Made by a program: the position numbers and the translations under genes
The notes under the pieces: generated by a model
Database searches by the model: none
Told to the model about the DNA's origin: nothing
What the model saw: only the letters and a program-made list of their open reading frames with translations
DNA from: Vibrio sp. 10N
GTDB lineage: Bacteria; Pseudomonadota; Gammaproteobacteria; Enterobacterales; Vibrionaceae
Length of the DNA stretch: 64,000 nucleotides
Direction: 5' to 3'
Assembly: GCF_036245475.1 (NCBI RefSeq)
Contig: NZ_BTPM01000001.1
Coordinates: 1-64,000, forward strand
In this document: in pieces, positions 1 to 10,972 of the stretch
How the letters are laid out: the number at the start of each line of letters is the position of its first letter
Position numbering within the stretch: position 1 is the first letter of the stretch

Positions 1-100
1 ATCTTATTCACTGGATCGCCGATCATTTGCTGGCGATCTTGGTTATCAACAGGTAAAATTACCAATCTTTTCCAATTCCAATAAATAGAGTGAGAGCACC
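1..100. promoter_or_regulatory. dnaA upstream control region (partial)
   Basis: This short non-coding stretch precedes dnaA. It has three GATC (Dam methylation) sites at about 14-17, 21-24 and 35-38. A DnaA-box-like sequence, TTATCAACA, lies at 43-51 and differs by one base from the TTATCCACA consensus. Together these suggest methylation-linked autoregulation of dnaA. The region is cut by the window edge, so promoters further upstream cannot be seen. It is too poor in DnaA boxes to be called an origin. Confidence 0.5.
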
Positions 101-1507
101 GTGTCATCTTCGCTTTGGTTGCAATGTTCGCAACGTCTACAAGAAGAGCTACCCGCTACCGAATTCAGCATGTGGGTTAGACCCCTACAAGCTGAGCTTA
201 ATGACAACACCCTAACTCTATTTGCGCCTAACCGCTTTGTACTCGACTGGGTGCGCGATAGATACCTCAACAGCATTAACCGCCTACTAAAAGAGTACTG
301 TGGTAATGATGTGCCGAATCTTCGTTTCGAAGTCGGCAGCAAGCCAGTTTCTGCGCCACCAGCACCCAAGCCTGTTAAGACTGCGGCCGACGTTGCGGCT
401 GAATCTTCTGCACCTGCGCAGCTGCAAGCGCGCCAACCTGTGCATAAAACCTGGGATGATGAGGCGGAAGTCTCGGACATCAATCACCGCTCAAACGTTA
501 ACATCAAGCATAAGTTCAACAACTTCGTTGAAGGTAAGTCGAACCAACTTGGTCTTGCTGCGGCACGTCAGGTGGCGGATAACCCTGGTGCGGCCTATAA
601 CCCGCTGTTCTTATATGGTGGTACCGGTCTAGGTAAAACTCACCTATTGCACGCTGTGGGCAACGCCATTGTTGATAACAAACCAAACGCGAAAGTGGTG
701 TACATGCACTCGGAGCGTTTCGTTCAGGACATGGTTAAGGCGCTACAAAACAACGCAATTGAAGAATTTAAGCGTTACTACCGCAGTGTTGATGCGCTGC
801 TTATCGATGATATTCAATTCTTCGCCAATAAAGAGCGCTCACAAGAAGAGTTCTTCCATACCTTTAATGCGCTGCTTGAAGGCAATCAACAGATCATCCT
901 GACATCGGATCGCTATCCCAAAGAGATCAACGGCGTAGAAGATCGCCTGAAATCTCGTTTTGGTTGGGGCTTGACCGTGGCTATTGAACCACCTGAGTTA
1001 GAAACTCGCGTGGCGATCTTGATGAAAAAAGCCGAAGACCACCAAATTCACCTAGCAGACGAAGTGGCATTCTTCATTGCTAAGCGTTTGCGTTCAAACG
1101 TTCGTGAGTTGGAAGGTGCCCTTAACCGCGTGATTGCCAATGCGAACTTTACTGGGCGTCCAATTACCATCGATTTTGTTCGTGAAGCGCTGCGTGACTT
1201 GCTCGCTCTGCAAGAGAAGTTGGTGACCATTGATAACATTCAAAAGACGGTTGCCGAATACTACAAGATTAAAGTTGCGGATCTGCTTTCCAAGCGTCGT
1301 TCTCGCTCTGTGGCTCGCCCGCGTCAGCTAGCGATGGCACTAGCCAAAGAGTTGACCAACCACAGCCTGCCAGAGATTGGCGATGCGTTTGGTGGTCGTG
1401 ACCACACTACTGTGCTGCATGCGTGTCGTAAAATCGCTCAGCTGCGTGAGGAGAGTCATGACATTAAGGAAGACTATTCCAACTTAATTCGCACGCTTTC
1501 TTCATAA
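101..1507 (+). CDS. dnaA: Chromosomal replication initiator DnaA
   Basis: DnaA is the AAA+ ATPase that binds DnaA boxes and melts oriC. The 468-residue protein has the full domain set. Domain I covers about residues 1-85, followed by an Ala/Pro-rich linker to about 125. The AAA+ core has Walker A GGTGLGKT near 173-180 and Walker [10 protein letters not shown] at 233-241. The C-terminal DNA-binding domain carries the signature [13 protein letters not shown] at about 432-444. The start is GTG, as is common for dnaA, and it gives the normal N-terminus. dnaN follows 87 bases downstream, the usual dnaA-dnaN-recF-gyrB order. Length is typical for Vibrio and nothing looks broken. Confidence 0.98.
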   Translation: MSSSLWLQCSQRLQEELPATEFSMWVRPLQAELNDNTLTLFAPNRFVLDWVRDRYLNSINRLLKEYCGNDVPNLRFEVGSKPVSAPPAPKPVKTAADVAAESSAPAQLQARQPVHKTWDDEAEVSDINHRSNVNIKHKFNNFVEGKSNQLGLAAARQVADNPGAAYNPLFLYGGTGLGKTHLLHAVGNAIVDNKPNAKVVYMHSERFVQDMVKALQNNAIEEFKRYYRSVDALLIDDIQFFANKERSQEEFFHTFNALLEGNQQIILTSDRYPKEINGVEDRLKSRFGWGLTVAIEPPELETRVAILMKKAEDHQIHLADEVAFFIAKRLRSNVRELEGALNRVIANANFTGRPITIDFVREALRDLLALQEKLVTIDNIQKTVAEYYKIKVADLLSKRRSRSVARPRQLAMALAKELTNHSLPEIGDAFGGRDHTTVLHACRKIAQLREESHDIKEDYSNLIRTLSS

Positions 1508-1594
1508 TAGTGGCATAATCACTATAATTAGCATTCAAGTTATTGTATTTCGCATATAAGTGGCATGGATTGCCATCTTTACGAAGAGTTATCT

Positions 1595-2695
1595 ATGAAA
1601 TTTACTATCGAACGTCATCACCTACTAAAGCCGTTACAACAAGTTTCTGGTGCATTAGGCGGCCGTCCTACATTACCTATTTTGGGCAACTTGCTTCTTA
1701 AAGTAGAAGAAGGGGTGCTTTCTCTTACCGCGACTGACCTTGAGGTAGAGCTGGTAAGTAAGGTGACGTTAGAGAGTGAATTTGAAGCAGGTAGCGTGAC
1801 CGTACCTTCACGTAAGTTCCTCGATATCTGTCGTGGTTTGCCTGATGATTCCAATATCACCATCGTATTAGAAGGTGATCGCGTACAGGTGCGTTCTGGT
1901 CGTAGCCGATTCTCTCTATCCACATTGCCAGCAAGCGATTTCCCGAACATTGAAGATTGGCAACAAGAAGTGGCAGTGACGGTGACTCAAGCTGAGCTTA
2001 AGTCGCTGATCGACAAGACTCAGTTCTCAATGGCAAACCAAGACGTACGTTACTACCTCAACGGCATGCTGTTTGAAATTGACCAAAACATACTTCGTTC
2101 AGTCGCCACTGACGGTCACCGTATGGCGGTGGCAACGGTAGCACTAGAAGGCAGCTTTGACAGCAAACAGATCATTGTGCCGCGTAAAGGTGTACAGGAG
2201 CTTTCTAAGCTTTTAGACGCACCAGAGCAGCCAGTGACGCTACAAATTGGCAGCTCGAACATCCGTGCTGAAGTGAACAACTATGTCTTCACTTCTAAGC
2301 TTGTTGATGGTCGTTTCCCAGATTATCGCCGCGTAATGCCGCAAAATACCGACAAGACACTCGAAACAAACTGTGATGAGTTGCGTCAAGCGTTCTCCCG
2401 TGCCGCGATTCTATCGAATGAGAAATTCCGTGGCGTTCGTGTGAACCTAGCGGACAATGAGATGCGCATTACGGCGAATAACCCAGAGCAAGAAGAAGCG
2501 GAAGAGATGCTCGATGTGAACTTCCAAGGTGACGCGCTCGAGATTGGTTTCAACGTTTCTTACGTTCTCGATGTACTTAACACGCTTCGCTGCGACCAAG
2601 TACGCATGTCGATGTCCAATGCCAACGCCAGTGCGTTGATTGAAAATAGCGAAGATGACAGTGCCATGTACGTGGTGATGCCGATTCGTCTCTAA
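1595..2695 (+). CDS. dnaN: DNA polymerase III beta sliding clamp
   Basis: The beta clamp encircles DNA and tethers polymerase III and other repair polymerases. The reading frame opens at 1565, but I place the start at the internal ATG at 1595. That start gives the standard N-terminus MKFTIERHHLLKPLQQVSG and a 366-residue protein, the usual family length, behind a purine-rich AAGAG. The C-terminus ends in YVVMPIRL, typical of clamp proteins. A TATAAT at 1523-1528 could serve a local dnaN promoter inside the dnaA-dnaN gap, but no convincing -35 is visible. recF starts 15 bases after the stop, so the two are probably co-transcribed. Confidence 0.97.
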   Translation: MKFTIERHHLLKPLQQVSGALGGRPTLPILGNLLLKVEEGVLSLTATDLEVELVSKVTLESEFEAGSVTVPSRKFLDICRGLPDDSNITIVLEGDRVQVRSGRSRFSLSTLPASDFPNIEDWQQEVAVTVTQAELKSLIDKTQFSMANQDVRYYLNGMLFEIDQNILRSVATDGHRMAVATVALEGSFDSKQIIVPRKGVQELSKLLDAPEQPVTLQIGSSNIRAEVNNYVFTSKLVDGRFPDYRRVMPQNTDKTLETNCDELRQAFSRAAILSNEKFRGVRVNLADNEMRITANNPEQEEAEEMLDVNFQGDALEIGFNVSYVLDVLNTLRCDQVRMSMSNANASALIENSEDDSAMYVVMPIRL

Positions 2696-2710
2696 GACGA
2701 GCATGATGTT

Positions 2711-3793
2711 ATGCCGCTTACGCGTTTAATCGTACAGCAATTTCGAAATATTAAAGCCTGTGATATTGAACTATCTACAGGCTTTAACTTTATTATTGGC
2801 CCCAACGGCAGTGGCAAAACCAGCTTGTTGGAGGCGATCTATTTGCTTGGTCATGGGCGCTCATTTAAAAGTTCGCTCACCGGTCGAGTGATACGAAATG
2901 ACTGTCAAGAGCTGTTTGTACACGGCCGTTTTTTGAACTCGGATCAATTTGAGATACCCATTGGCATTAATAAGCAGCGCGATGGCTCAACAGAGGTTAA
3001 AATAGGCGGTCAATCTGGGCAAAAGTTAGCTCAGCTTGCCAAGGTGTTGCCGCTGCAACTTATCCATCCAGAGGGCTTTGAATTGCTCACTGATGGCCCT
3101 AAGTTTCGCCGAGCATTTATCGACTGGGGTGTGTTTCACTCTGAGCCAGGTTTTTTTGAAGCTTGGGGTCGTTTTAAGCGTCTCAGTAAGCAGCGTAATG
3201 CGCTACTTAAGACTGCCACCAGCTACCGAGAGTTAAGCTATTGGGATAGAGATTTAGCCCAGCTCGCTGAGCAAATCGATGGTTGGCGCCGCACCTATGT
3301 CGAACAGATGAAAACCTTGGCTGAAGAAATGTGTCAGTCTTTTCTGCCGGAGTTTGAAATCAAACTCGGTTATTACCGTGGCTGGGAAAAAGACACGCCG
3401 TATGGCGAGCTCTTAGAACGTAACTTTGAGCGTGACCAAAGTTTGGGGTACACCTTCAGTGGCCCAAATAAAGCCGATTTAAGAATTAAAGTGAACAACA
3501 CCCCTGTAGAGGATGTGTTGTCTCGTGGTCAACTGAAACTGATGATGTGTGCGCTGCGTCTTGCGCAAGGGCAGCACCTCGCAGAGTTGACTGGAAAGCA
3601 ATGTATCTATCTGATAGATGACTTTGCTTCAGAATTAGATAGCCTGCGTCGTAAACGCTTAGCGGATTACTTAAAACAGACTCAGGCTCAAGTTTTTGTA
3701 AGCTCTATTACCGAAAGCCAAGTTGCCGACATGATTGACGAAAATGGCAAGATGTTTCATGTGGAACATGGCACAATAGAGCAAGGTAAATAG
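2711..3793 (+). CDS. recF: DNA replication and repair protein RecF
   Basis: RecF is an SMC-like ATPase that loads RecA at single-strand gaps together with RecO and RecR. Walker [10 protein letters not shown] is at residues 30-38, and the C-terminal region has an ABC-type signature (SRGQLKL) and a Walker B segment ([13 protein letters not shown]). The 360-residue length is normal. It lies between dnaN and gyrB with short gaps of 15 and 12 bases, the conserved operon arrangement. Confidence 0.97.
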   Translation: MPLTRLIVQQFRNIKACDIELSTGFNFIIGPNGSGKTSLLEAIYLLGHGRSFKSSLTGRVIRNDCQELFVHGRFLNSDQFEIPIGINKQRDGSTEVKIGGQSGQKLAQLAKVLPLQLIHPEGFELLTDGPKFRRAFIDWGVFHSEPGFFEAWGRFKRLSKQRNALLKTATSYRELSYWDRDLAQLAEQIDGWRRTYVEQMKTLAEEMCQSFLPEFEIKLGYYRGWEKDTPYGELLERNFERDQSLGYTFSGPNKADLRIKVNNTPVEDVLSRGQLKLMMCALRLAQGQHLAELTGKQCIYLIDDFASELDSLRRKRLADYLKQTQAQVFVSSITESQVADMIDENGKMFHVEHGTIEQGK

Positions 3794-3796
3794 TGA

Positions 3797-6223
<2,427 letters not shown>

Positions 6224-6339
6224 ATTGATTTCTCTTCGCTGGCTGAACTGATTTCTGCGTCGAAGGTGCTCATTTATACCTATAAATTGCGCGCCTTCTC
6301 CTTGAACTCAGCTCACCCAGCTTCGATAAACCAATCTAA

Positions 6340-6380
6340 AAACAAAAAGACTGCCTTACACGGCGGTCTTTTTTGTTTTT
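6340..6380 (+). terminator. Rho-independent terminator after gyrB
   Basis: A GACTGCC / GGCGGTC stem (one G-U pair) is extended by an A-tract facing a T-tract. It lies 117 bases after the gyrB stop and closes the dnaA-gyrB transcription unit. Confidence 0.85.
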
Positions 6381-6425
6381 AACTCTATGAAAAATAACCG
6401 TTATAAAAATAATTAAAGAAAATGC

Positions 6426-6454
6426 CTTGAAAGCGATTTTCGCCATCCCTATAT
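6426..6454 (+). promoter_or_regulatory. Sigma32 heat-shock promoter of ibpA
   Basis: CTTGAAA (6426-6432) and CCCTATAT (6447-6454) are separated by 14 bases. They match the sigma32 consensus CTTGAAA-N(11-16)-CCCCATNT with one mismatch. The promoter lies 249 bases before ibpA, so it produces a long leader. The next feature sits in that leader. Confidence 0.85.
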
Positions 6455-6557
6455 CTAGTTGTGAAGAGGGAGCTGTCTTGCTCAAGAGAGAAGAAACAGA
6501 CCTTTTAAACGCCTGCAAAGTATCGCTCAGCGGAGGATAACTTTAACGGCACACTGA

Positions 6558-6705
6558 AAAAACTGATTTGTTGCTACGTCCCCGAACAGCACGGCTGTCA
6601 GCGGAGTGGTGGATGAATCCCTTAGTCGTCACTACATCAGTTTTATAGGCTGGGTGTAAGTGAAAACTCACGGCTAAGACTATTGCTTACTATGAGGATA
6701 GCATG
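6558..6705 (+). promoter_or_regulatory. ROSE-type RNA thermometer in the ibpA leader
   Basis: The last hairpin of the leader pairs CUAUUGCU (6680-6687) with AGGAUAG (6695-6701). This buries the Shine-Dalgarno AGGA and leaves one bulged G, which is the hallmark U-U-G-C-U ROSE core. Upstream, AAAACTGAT (6559-6567) can pair with ATCAGTTTT (6636-6644) around an inner ACAGC/GCTGT hairpin. A small GTGA-AAAC-TCAC hairpin lies between the two. A multi-hairpin leader ending in a melting SD hairpin is the known ROSE architecture upstream of small heat-shock genes. The fold was judged by eye. Confidence 0.8.
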
Positions 6706-7140
6706 ATGAGAACTGTAGATTTCACTCCTTTATACCGCAACGCAATTGGCTTCGATCGTCTATTCAACATGATGGAAGCGAACTCAGCGAAAAACTCTTC
6801 TGGCGGTTACCCTCCATACAACATTGAGCAACAAGACGAGAACCATTTCCGTATTACTATGGCTGTGGCTGGCTTTGCTGAAGACCAACTCGATCTTACG
6901 CAAAAAGAGAACATGTTGATTGTGAAGGGTGAACGTAAAGCCGAAGAAGGCAAAAACTACGTGTACCAAGGTATCGCAGAGCGCGATTTCGAGCGTAAAT
7001 TCCAGCTAGCTGACTACGTGAAAGTGGTGGGTGCAAGCATGGAAAATGGTCTACTTCACGTTGATCTAGAGCGCGAAATTCCAGAAGCGATGCAGCCACG
7101 TAAAATCGAGATTGGTGGTAACAAACTGATCGAAGGCTAA
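6703..7140 (+). CDS. ibpA: Small heat-shock chaperone IbpA (Hsp20)
   Basis: IbpA is an ATP-independent holdase that coats aggregating proteins and hands them to DnaK/ClpB. It is 145 residues, with the IbpA N-terminus ([12 protein letters not shown]), an alpha-crystallin domain ([20 protein letters not shown], then [14 protein letters not shown]) and a short C-terminal extension. There are two adjacent ATG codons, at 6703 and 6706; E. coli IbpA corresponds to the second. Only one small heat-shock gene is present here, with no ibpB partner beside it. Regulation looks two-layered: a sigma32 promoter plus a ROSE thermometer. Confidence 0.96.
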   Translation: MMRTVDFTPLYRNAIGFDRLFNMMEANSAKNSSGGYPPYNIEQQDENHFRITMAVAGFAEDQLDLTQKENMLIVKGERKAEEGKNYVYQGIAERDFERKFQLADYVKVVGASMENGLLHVDLEREIPEAMQPRKIEIGGNKLIEG

Positions 7141-7177
7141 TCATTTCACTGAAATGAAAGCCCTGATATAAAGAGTG

Positions 7178-7205
7178 AAAGAGCGCCAGAAGGCGCTCTT
7201 TTTGT
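7178..7205. terminator. Terminator between ibpA and avtA
   Basis: A perfect AGAGCGCC / GGCGCTCT stem around a four-base AGAA loop is followed by a T-run on the plus strand and by an A/T tract on the minus strand. It can stop both convergent genes. Confidence 0.85.
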
Positions 7206-7229
7206 ATCTATTCTATTTTATCAACAGCC

Positions 7230-8489
7230 TTAAGCGTGAGTGCCTTGCGCGTATGCTTTAGCCACTTCTTCCGCGATAATCGCAATACCTTGCTGCATTT
7301 TGTCGTCATCTTGTACATAGTTCATGCGCAGACACTGATGGGCATGATCCCATTCATCTTCCTGACCGATAAAGAAGTATTCTCCTGGCACAATCAACAC
7401 GCCGCGATCCTTCAAGCGCTGATAAAGCTCCATAGTGGTAATTGGCAGTTCGTCAAACCAAAGCCACAAGAAGATGGCGCCCTCTGGTTTATGGATTCGA
7501 AAGCGAGGATCGGTAATCGCTGATTGCAACAACTCTACCGCGCGCTGGGATTTTTGCTGGTAAAACGGCTTAATAACGTTCGAGCTGAGATCCAGAATGT
7601 CGCCTTTCTCAATCATATGATGAGCAAGCGCAGGACCAAAGCTGCCCGGCGCTAGGCTAATAATGCCATTCATATTAGTCATCGCTTGGGTGACTTCTTC
7701 GCTCGCAATCACGATGCCGCAGCGCAGTCCAGGCAGGCCTAGTTTAGATAGGCTCATGCAGAGGATGGTGTTTTCATTCCAAAACGGTTCTACATCTTCA
7801 AAGATGATGTTTGGGAATGGCAAGCCGTAGGCGTTATCGATGATAAGTGGGATGTTGTTTTCACGAGCCAGTTTATCTAGCTTGTGGATCTCTTCGTCGG
7901 TTAACACATTACCCGTAGGGTTGGTTGGGCGCGAGGCACAAATGGCAGCCACCGAATCATCAATTTTTAAGTGTTCGAAATCCACGTGGTACTTAAACAG
8001 ACCGTTATCCAGCAGTTCGATTTCTGGATGATAAGAGACAAAAATGTCCTCATCGATGCCAGCATCGCCATAGCCAATGTATTCCGGTGCTATCGGTAGC
8101 AAGATTTTCTTATGGCTACCATCACTTTGTTTTCCAGCTAATAAGTTAAACAGATAGAAAAAACCGCTTTGACTGCCATTGGTTAGGCTGATGTTCTTTT
8201 CGGTAATGTTCCAGCCATAGGTATCGCGAAGTAACTTAGCGAGCGATTTTACAAACGCATCTTTTCCTTGTGGGCCATCATAGTTGGCCATGGCGGCCAC
8301 CAGCTCTCCACTGGCAAGGAGGTCACTACTGGCTTGGTGAAAATACTCGAGCATGGCAGGAATGGCGGCTGGGTTACCACCTCCGAGCATGATGGCACCT
8401 GGAGTGCGAAGGCCATCATTAAGATCATCCATTAATTGGGTAATACCTGAGTAACGATTAAATTTTTCACCAAACTTCGAAAATTGCAT
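7230..8489 (-). CDS. avtA: Valine-pyruvate aminotransferase AvtA
   Basis: AvtA is a PLP-dependent fold-type I transaminase that interconverts valine and alanine with their keto acids. The frame is open further upstream, but the N-terminus MQFSKFGEKFNRYSGITQLM, starting at 8489, aligns with E. coli AvtA and gives 419 residues. The PLP-binding lysine lies in SLSKLGLPGLRCG, and the conserved LGGGNPAAIP and NYDGPQGK segments are present. An AGGT lies just before this ATG. It is convergent with ibpA and downstream of the amylase gene, but a terminator separates it from that gene. Confidence 0.95.
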   Translation of the reverse strand: MQFSKFGEKFNRYSGITQLMDDLNDGLRTPGAIMLGGGNPAAIPAMLEYFHQASSDLLASGELVAAMANYDGPQGKDAFVKSLAKLLRDTYGWNITEKNISLTNGSQSGFFYLFNLLAGKQSDGSHKKILLPIAPEYIGYGDAGIDEDIFVSYHPEIELLDNGLFKYHVDFEHLKIDDSVAAICASRPTNPTGNVLTDEEIHKLDKLARENNIPLIIDNAYGLPFPNIIFEDVEPFWNENTILCMSLSKLGLPGLRCGIVIASEEVTQAMTNMNGIISLAPGSFGPALAHHMIEKGDILDLSSNVIKPFYQQKSQRAVELLQSAITDPRFRIHKPEGAIFLWLWFDELPITTMELYQRLKDRGVLIVPGEYFFIGQEDEWDHAHQCLRMNYVQDDDKMQQGIAIIAEEVAKAYAQGTHA

Positions 8490-8582
8490 TGTGGTACCTA
8501 GTTCATTGTGTTCACTTGTTGTATTTATACCGATTTTTATCCTGCTTGGAGCAAGATGAATCTTTGAACATACAGCAATGAC

Positions 8583-8614
8583 ACCATCAGGCAAAGTACT
8601 ATTTGCCTGATGGT
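8583..8614. repeat. Perfect 13-bp inverted repeat upstream of avtA
   Basis: ACCATCAGGCAAA (8583-8595) and TTTGCCTGATGGT (8602-8614) form a perfect inverted repeat around a six-base loop, about 95 bases upstream of the avtA start. No U-tract follows, so it is more likely an operator or an mRNA leader hairpin than a terminator. I do not recognise the binding protein. Confidence 0.5.
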
Positions 8615-8629
8615 AAATTGGCAACCAGA

Positions 8630-8653
8630 AAAGGAGCAAACTCGTGCTCCTTT
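8630..8653 (-). terminator. Terminator of the amylase gene
   Basis: A perfect AAAGGAGCA / TGCTCCTTT stem has a six-base loop and, on the minus strand, a T-rich tail. It lies about 30 bases after the malS stop. Confidence 0.75.
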
Positions 8654-8681
8654 ATTGGGGTGACGGGGGTGATGGTCGGTA

Positions 8682-10766
8682 TTATTCACCAGTGTAAACG
8701 ATGAGTACCTTGTCATCTTGGTAACGACGCTCGAACGCGTAGTAACCTTCACGCTGGTGGGTAATGTGTTGTCCTTTGGCAACGGCTGGGTGACGCAGGC
8801 GGAAATCCCCTAGTGCTTGCCAGTGTTTGAGTAACGCCTCGCGCTGACCGGTGATCTTGTCCCAAGGCATATCAGAGCGCGTACCTTGGTGTGAGTCGGA
8901 GCCACTGACACCTAGGTCTCTTGCGACCTCATCACCATAGTAGATCTGCACTGCTCCCGGACTCAGCATCAGTGCATTTGCGGCACGCATTTGATCATCA
9001 ATACTTCGGCTTCGAGATGCCCAGAACAGTGAAGTATCGTGCGAAGAGAGGTAGCTCAGCACATTAAACTCGCTGTCACTGTTAATGCGCTCTGCATAGC
9101 GGCGATAGTCATTGTCTAGGTTCGCGAAACACTTCAATGCCTTAGGTGCGACGTCGCCTTGGAACTCGAAGTTGATGATGGAATCAAAACCGTTATCGAA
9201 ATACGGGCTCTTCACCACACTGTGCGCCCAAACTTCACCGGTCATCCAGAAGGGTTTATCATCCAGTGCCTTGTCTGGGTTGTTTTGTTTCCACTCTGCC
9301 AGTGCTTCATTACTGGCTTGCTTGAGCTTGGCCCAGCTTTCCAGCTCGACGTGTTTCGCGGTATCGACACGGAAACCATCGATGCCATACTCGCGAACCC
9401 AATCGGTGAGCCAGGTGATTAAATGCTCACTTGGCGTGGCTTGAACATCTTTGGCATTGGTCTCTTTATTACGATAGAAGTTCGGCAGGCCTGTCTTCTG
9501 TGTCGATTCAGTTTTTAGATCCGGCAAGAAGTTAAGTGACATGGTTCTGTCGTTGTATCCAGGCGCGTCGTAGTCACCAATATCGGTACGGATCCAATCT
9601 TTACCCCACCACTTATCCCATGCTTCGTCATCACTGTACTTGATGTAATCATTAAAGCTGTGCCAACTTTGCCCTGATTTTGGTTGCCAATCGGTCCAGT
9701 TTTCACCGAGCTCTTGTTTTGCCTCTTCATCTGATAGGTACAGTTTTCCGAAGCCAAATTCTTGCATGTCCGCTAGCGTGGCGTAGCCGGTATGGTTCAT
9801 GACGACATCCCAGACGACGCGGATACCTTTTTCATGGGCGGTATCGACAAAGCGGCGTAAGTCCGCCTCGGTACCCATGTTGGCGTCGAGCTTAGTCCAA
9901 TCCTGATGGTAGTAACCGTGATAGCCATAGTGCTTGAAGTCGCCTTTATCGCCGCCGCCAACCCAGCCATGGATTTGCTCCAGCGGTGAAGTGATCCAGA
10001 TGGCATTCACACCGAGCGATTCAATATAGTCGAGCTTGTCGGTAAGACCAGCCAGATCGCCACCATGGAAGGTGCCGATTTCATGTTCGCCATCTTTGCT
10101 TCGGCCATAGCTGTTATCGTTATCTGGGTGGCCGTTGTAGAAGCGGTCGGTCATCACGAAATAGACCGTCGCGTTGTCCCAGTCAAATTCCGCCTTCGGT
10201 GTTTGCTCAGCCGGCTCTAGCAATAGTAAGCCTTGGCTATTCGCACCGGGCTGCAGTGCGATCTTGCCACTGCTGACAGTGGCTTGTTGACCCGTTAGCG
10301 CGTCTTTGAGCACAGTGCCATCGGCAAAAGTCGCACTGACATCAATGATTTTGGCGGTGTCTGTGGCAACGGGGCAGGTCGCCGTGTAGTCCGTCGTTTG
10401 TTTTGGCTTCACGCGGACTGTCAGCTCATTGCTTATTGGGTTTAGCGTAAATTGGTAGGTATTGGCTTTGAACACCCGCATAGGAATGACGGACTCCCCA
10501 GCACAATCGTCGAGCTTGAGTGGGCGGTTAAATTTAATGCGTGCATCGTCAGCTAGAGCAAAGGTGCTGCCACAGGTTTGCGCATTATCACCGATAGAAA
10601 AGGTGTAACTGCCTTTATCGAGTTTCTTTTCTGCGATCAGCAATCCTTGTTCATTGGCAGCAAAAGCGACCTGTTGGTCGTCTAGGCTAAGCAGTAAAGC
10701 ATCGTCGGGTAGTTGGCTGCAGGCACTGAGCATCGCCACAGATAGTGAAATTAGGGTCTTTTTCAT
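8682..10766 (-). CDS. malS: Periplasmic alpha-amylase MalS, lipoprotein form
   Basis: This enzyme hydrolyses maltodextrins and starch fragments in the cell envelope (GH13 family). The 694-residue protein matches E. coli MalS across its length, including TVYFVMTDRFYNG near 200, EQIHGWVGGGDKGDF near 263, and the catalytic motifs GFRVDTAKH (nucleophile D468), GEVW (acid E511) and SSHD. Unlike E. coli MalS, the N-terminus MKKTLISLSVAMLSAC has a lipobox with the cysteine at 16. The enzyme is therefore probably lipid-anchored rather than soluble. It is monocistronic with its own terminator. I saw no MalT box. Confidence 0.92.
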   Translation of the reverse strand: MKKTLISLSVAMLSACSQLPDDALLLSLDDQQVAFAANEQGLLIAEKKLDKGSYTFSIGDNAQTCGSTFALADDARIKFNRPLKLDDCAGESVIPMRVFKANTYQFTLNPISNELTVRVKPKQTTDYTATCPVATDTAKIIDVSATFADGTVLKDALTGQQATVSSGKIALQPGANSQGLLLLEPAEQTPKAEFDWDNATVYFVMTDRFYNGHPDNDNSYGRSKDGEHEIGTFHGGDLAGLTDKLDYIESLGVNAIWITSPLEQIHGWVGGGDKGDFKHYGYHGYYHQDWTKLDANMGTEADLRRFVDTAHEKGIRVVWDVVMNHTGYATLADMQEFGFGKLYLSDEEAKQELGENWTDWQPKSGQSWHSFNDYIKYSDDEAWDKWWGKDWIRTDIGDYDAPGYNDRTMSLNFLPDLKTESTQKTGLPNFYRNKETNAKDVQATPSEHLITWLTDWVREYGIDGFRVDTAKHVELESWAKLKQASNEALAEWKQNNPDKALDDKPFWMTGEVWAHSVVKSPYFDNGFDSIINFEFQGDVAPKALKCFANLDNDYRRYAERINSDSEFNVLSYLSSHDTSLFWASRSRSIDDQMRAANALMLSPGAVQIYYGDEVARDLGVSGSDSHQGTRSDMPWDKITGQREALLKHWQALGDFRLRHPAVAKGQHITHQREGYYAFERRYQDDKVLIVYTGE

Positions 10767-10916
10767 GGTGTCTCTTCCTTGAAGTTATCCCACGTTTATA
10801 TCAAATGTTACCCTCTACATTCTGAGTGCCATAACCGCTCGTTTGCAGGCCGTTACCCTACAATCTTCTTACTGGTTCACAGAACTAACAATAACTTAGC
10901 GCCGTTTTAAAGCGAC

Positions 10917-10944
10917 AAAAAAGGGAAGCCGAAGCTTCCCTTTT
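10917..10944 (-). terminator. Terminator of glyQS
   Basis: A perfect GGGAAGC / GCTTCCC stem with a tetraloop is followed on the minus strand by a T-run. It lies about 30 bases after the glyS stop. Confidence 0.85.
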
Positions 10945-10972
10945 AATTAACTCTTGTTACCAGAATCGATGA

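Noticed and set aside
1..100. Replication origin at the left edge
   Set aside because: Only one imperfect DnaA box is visible and no AT-rich unwinding region; oriC in vibrios lies elsewhere near gidA.
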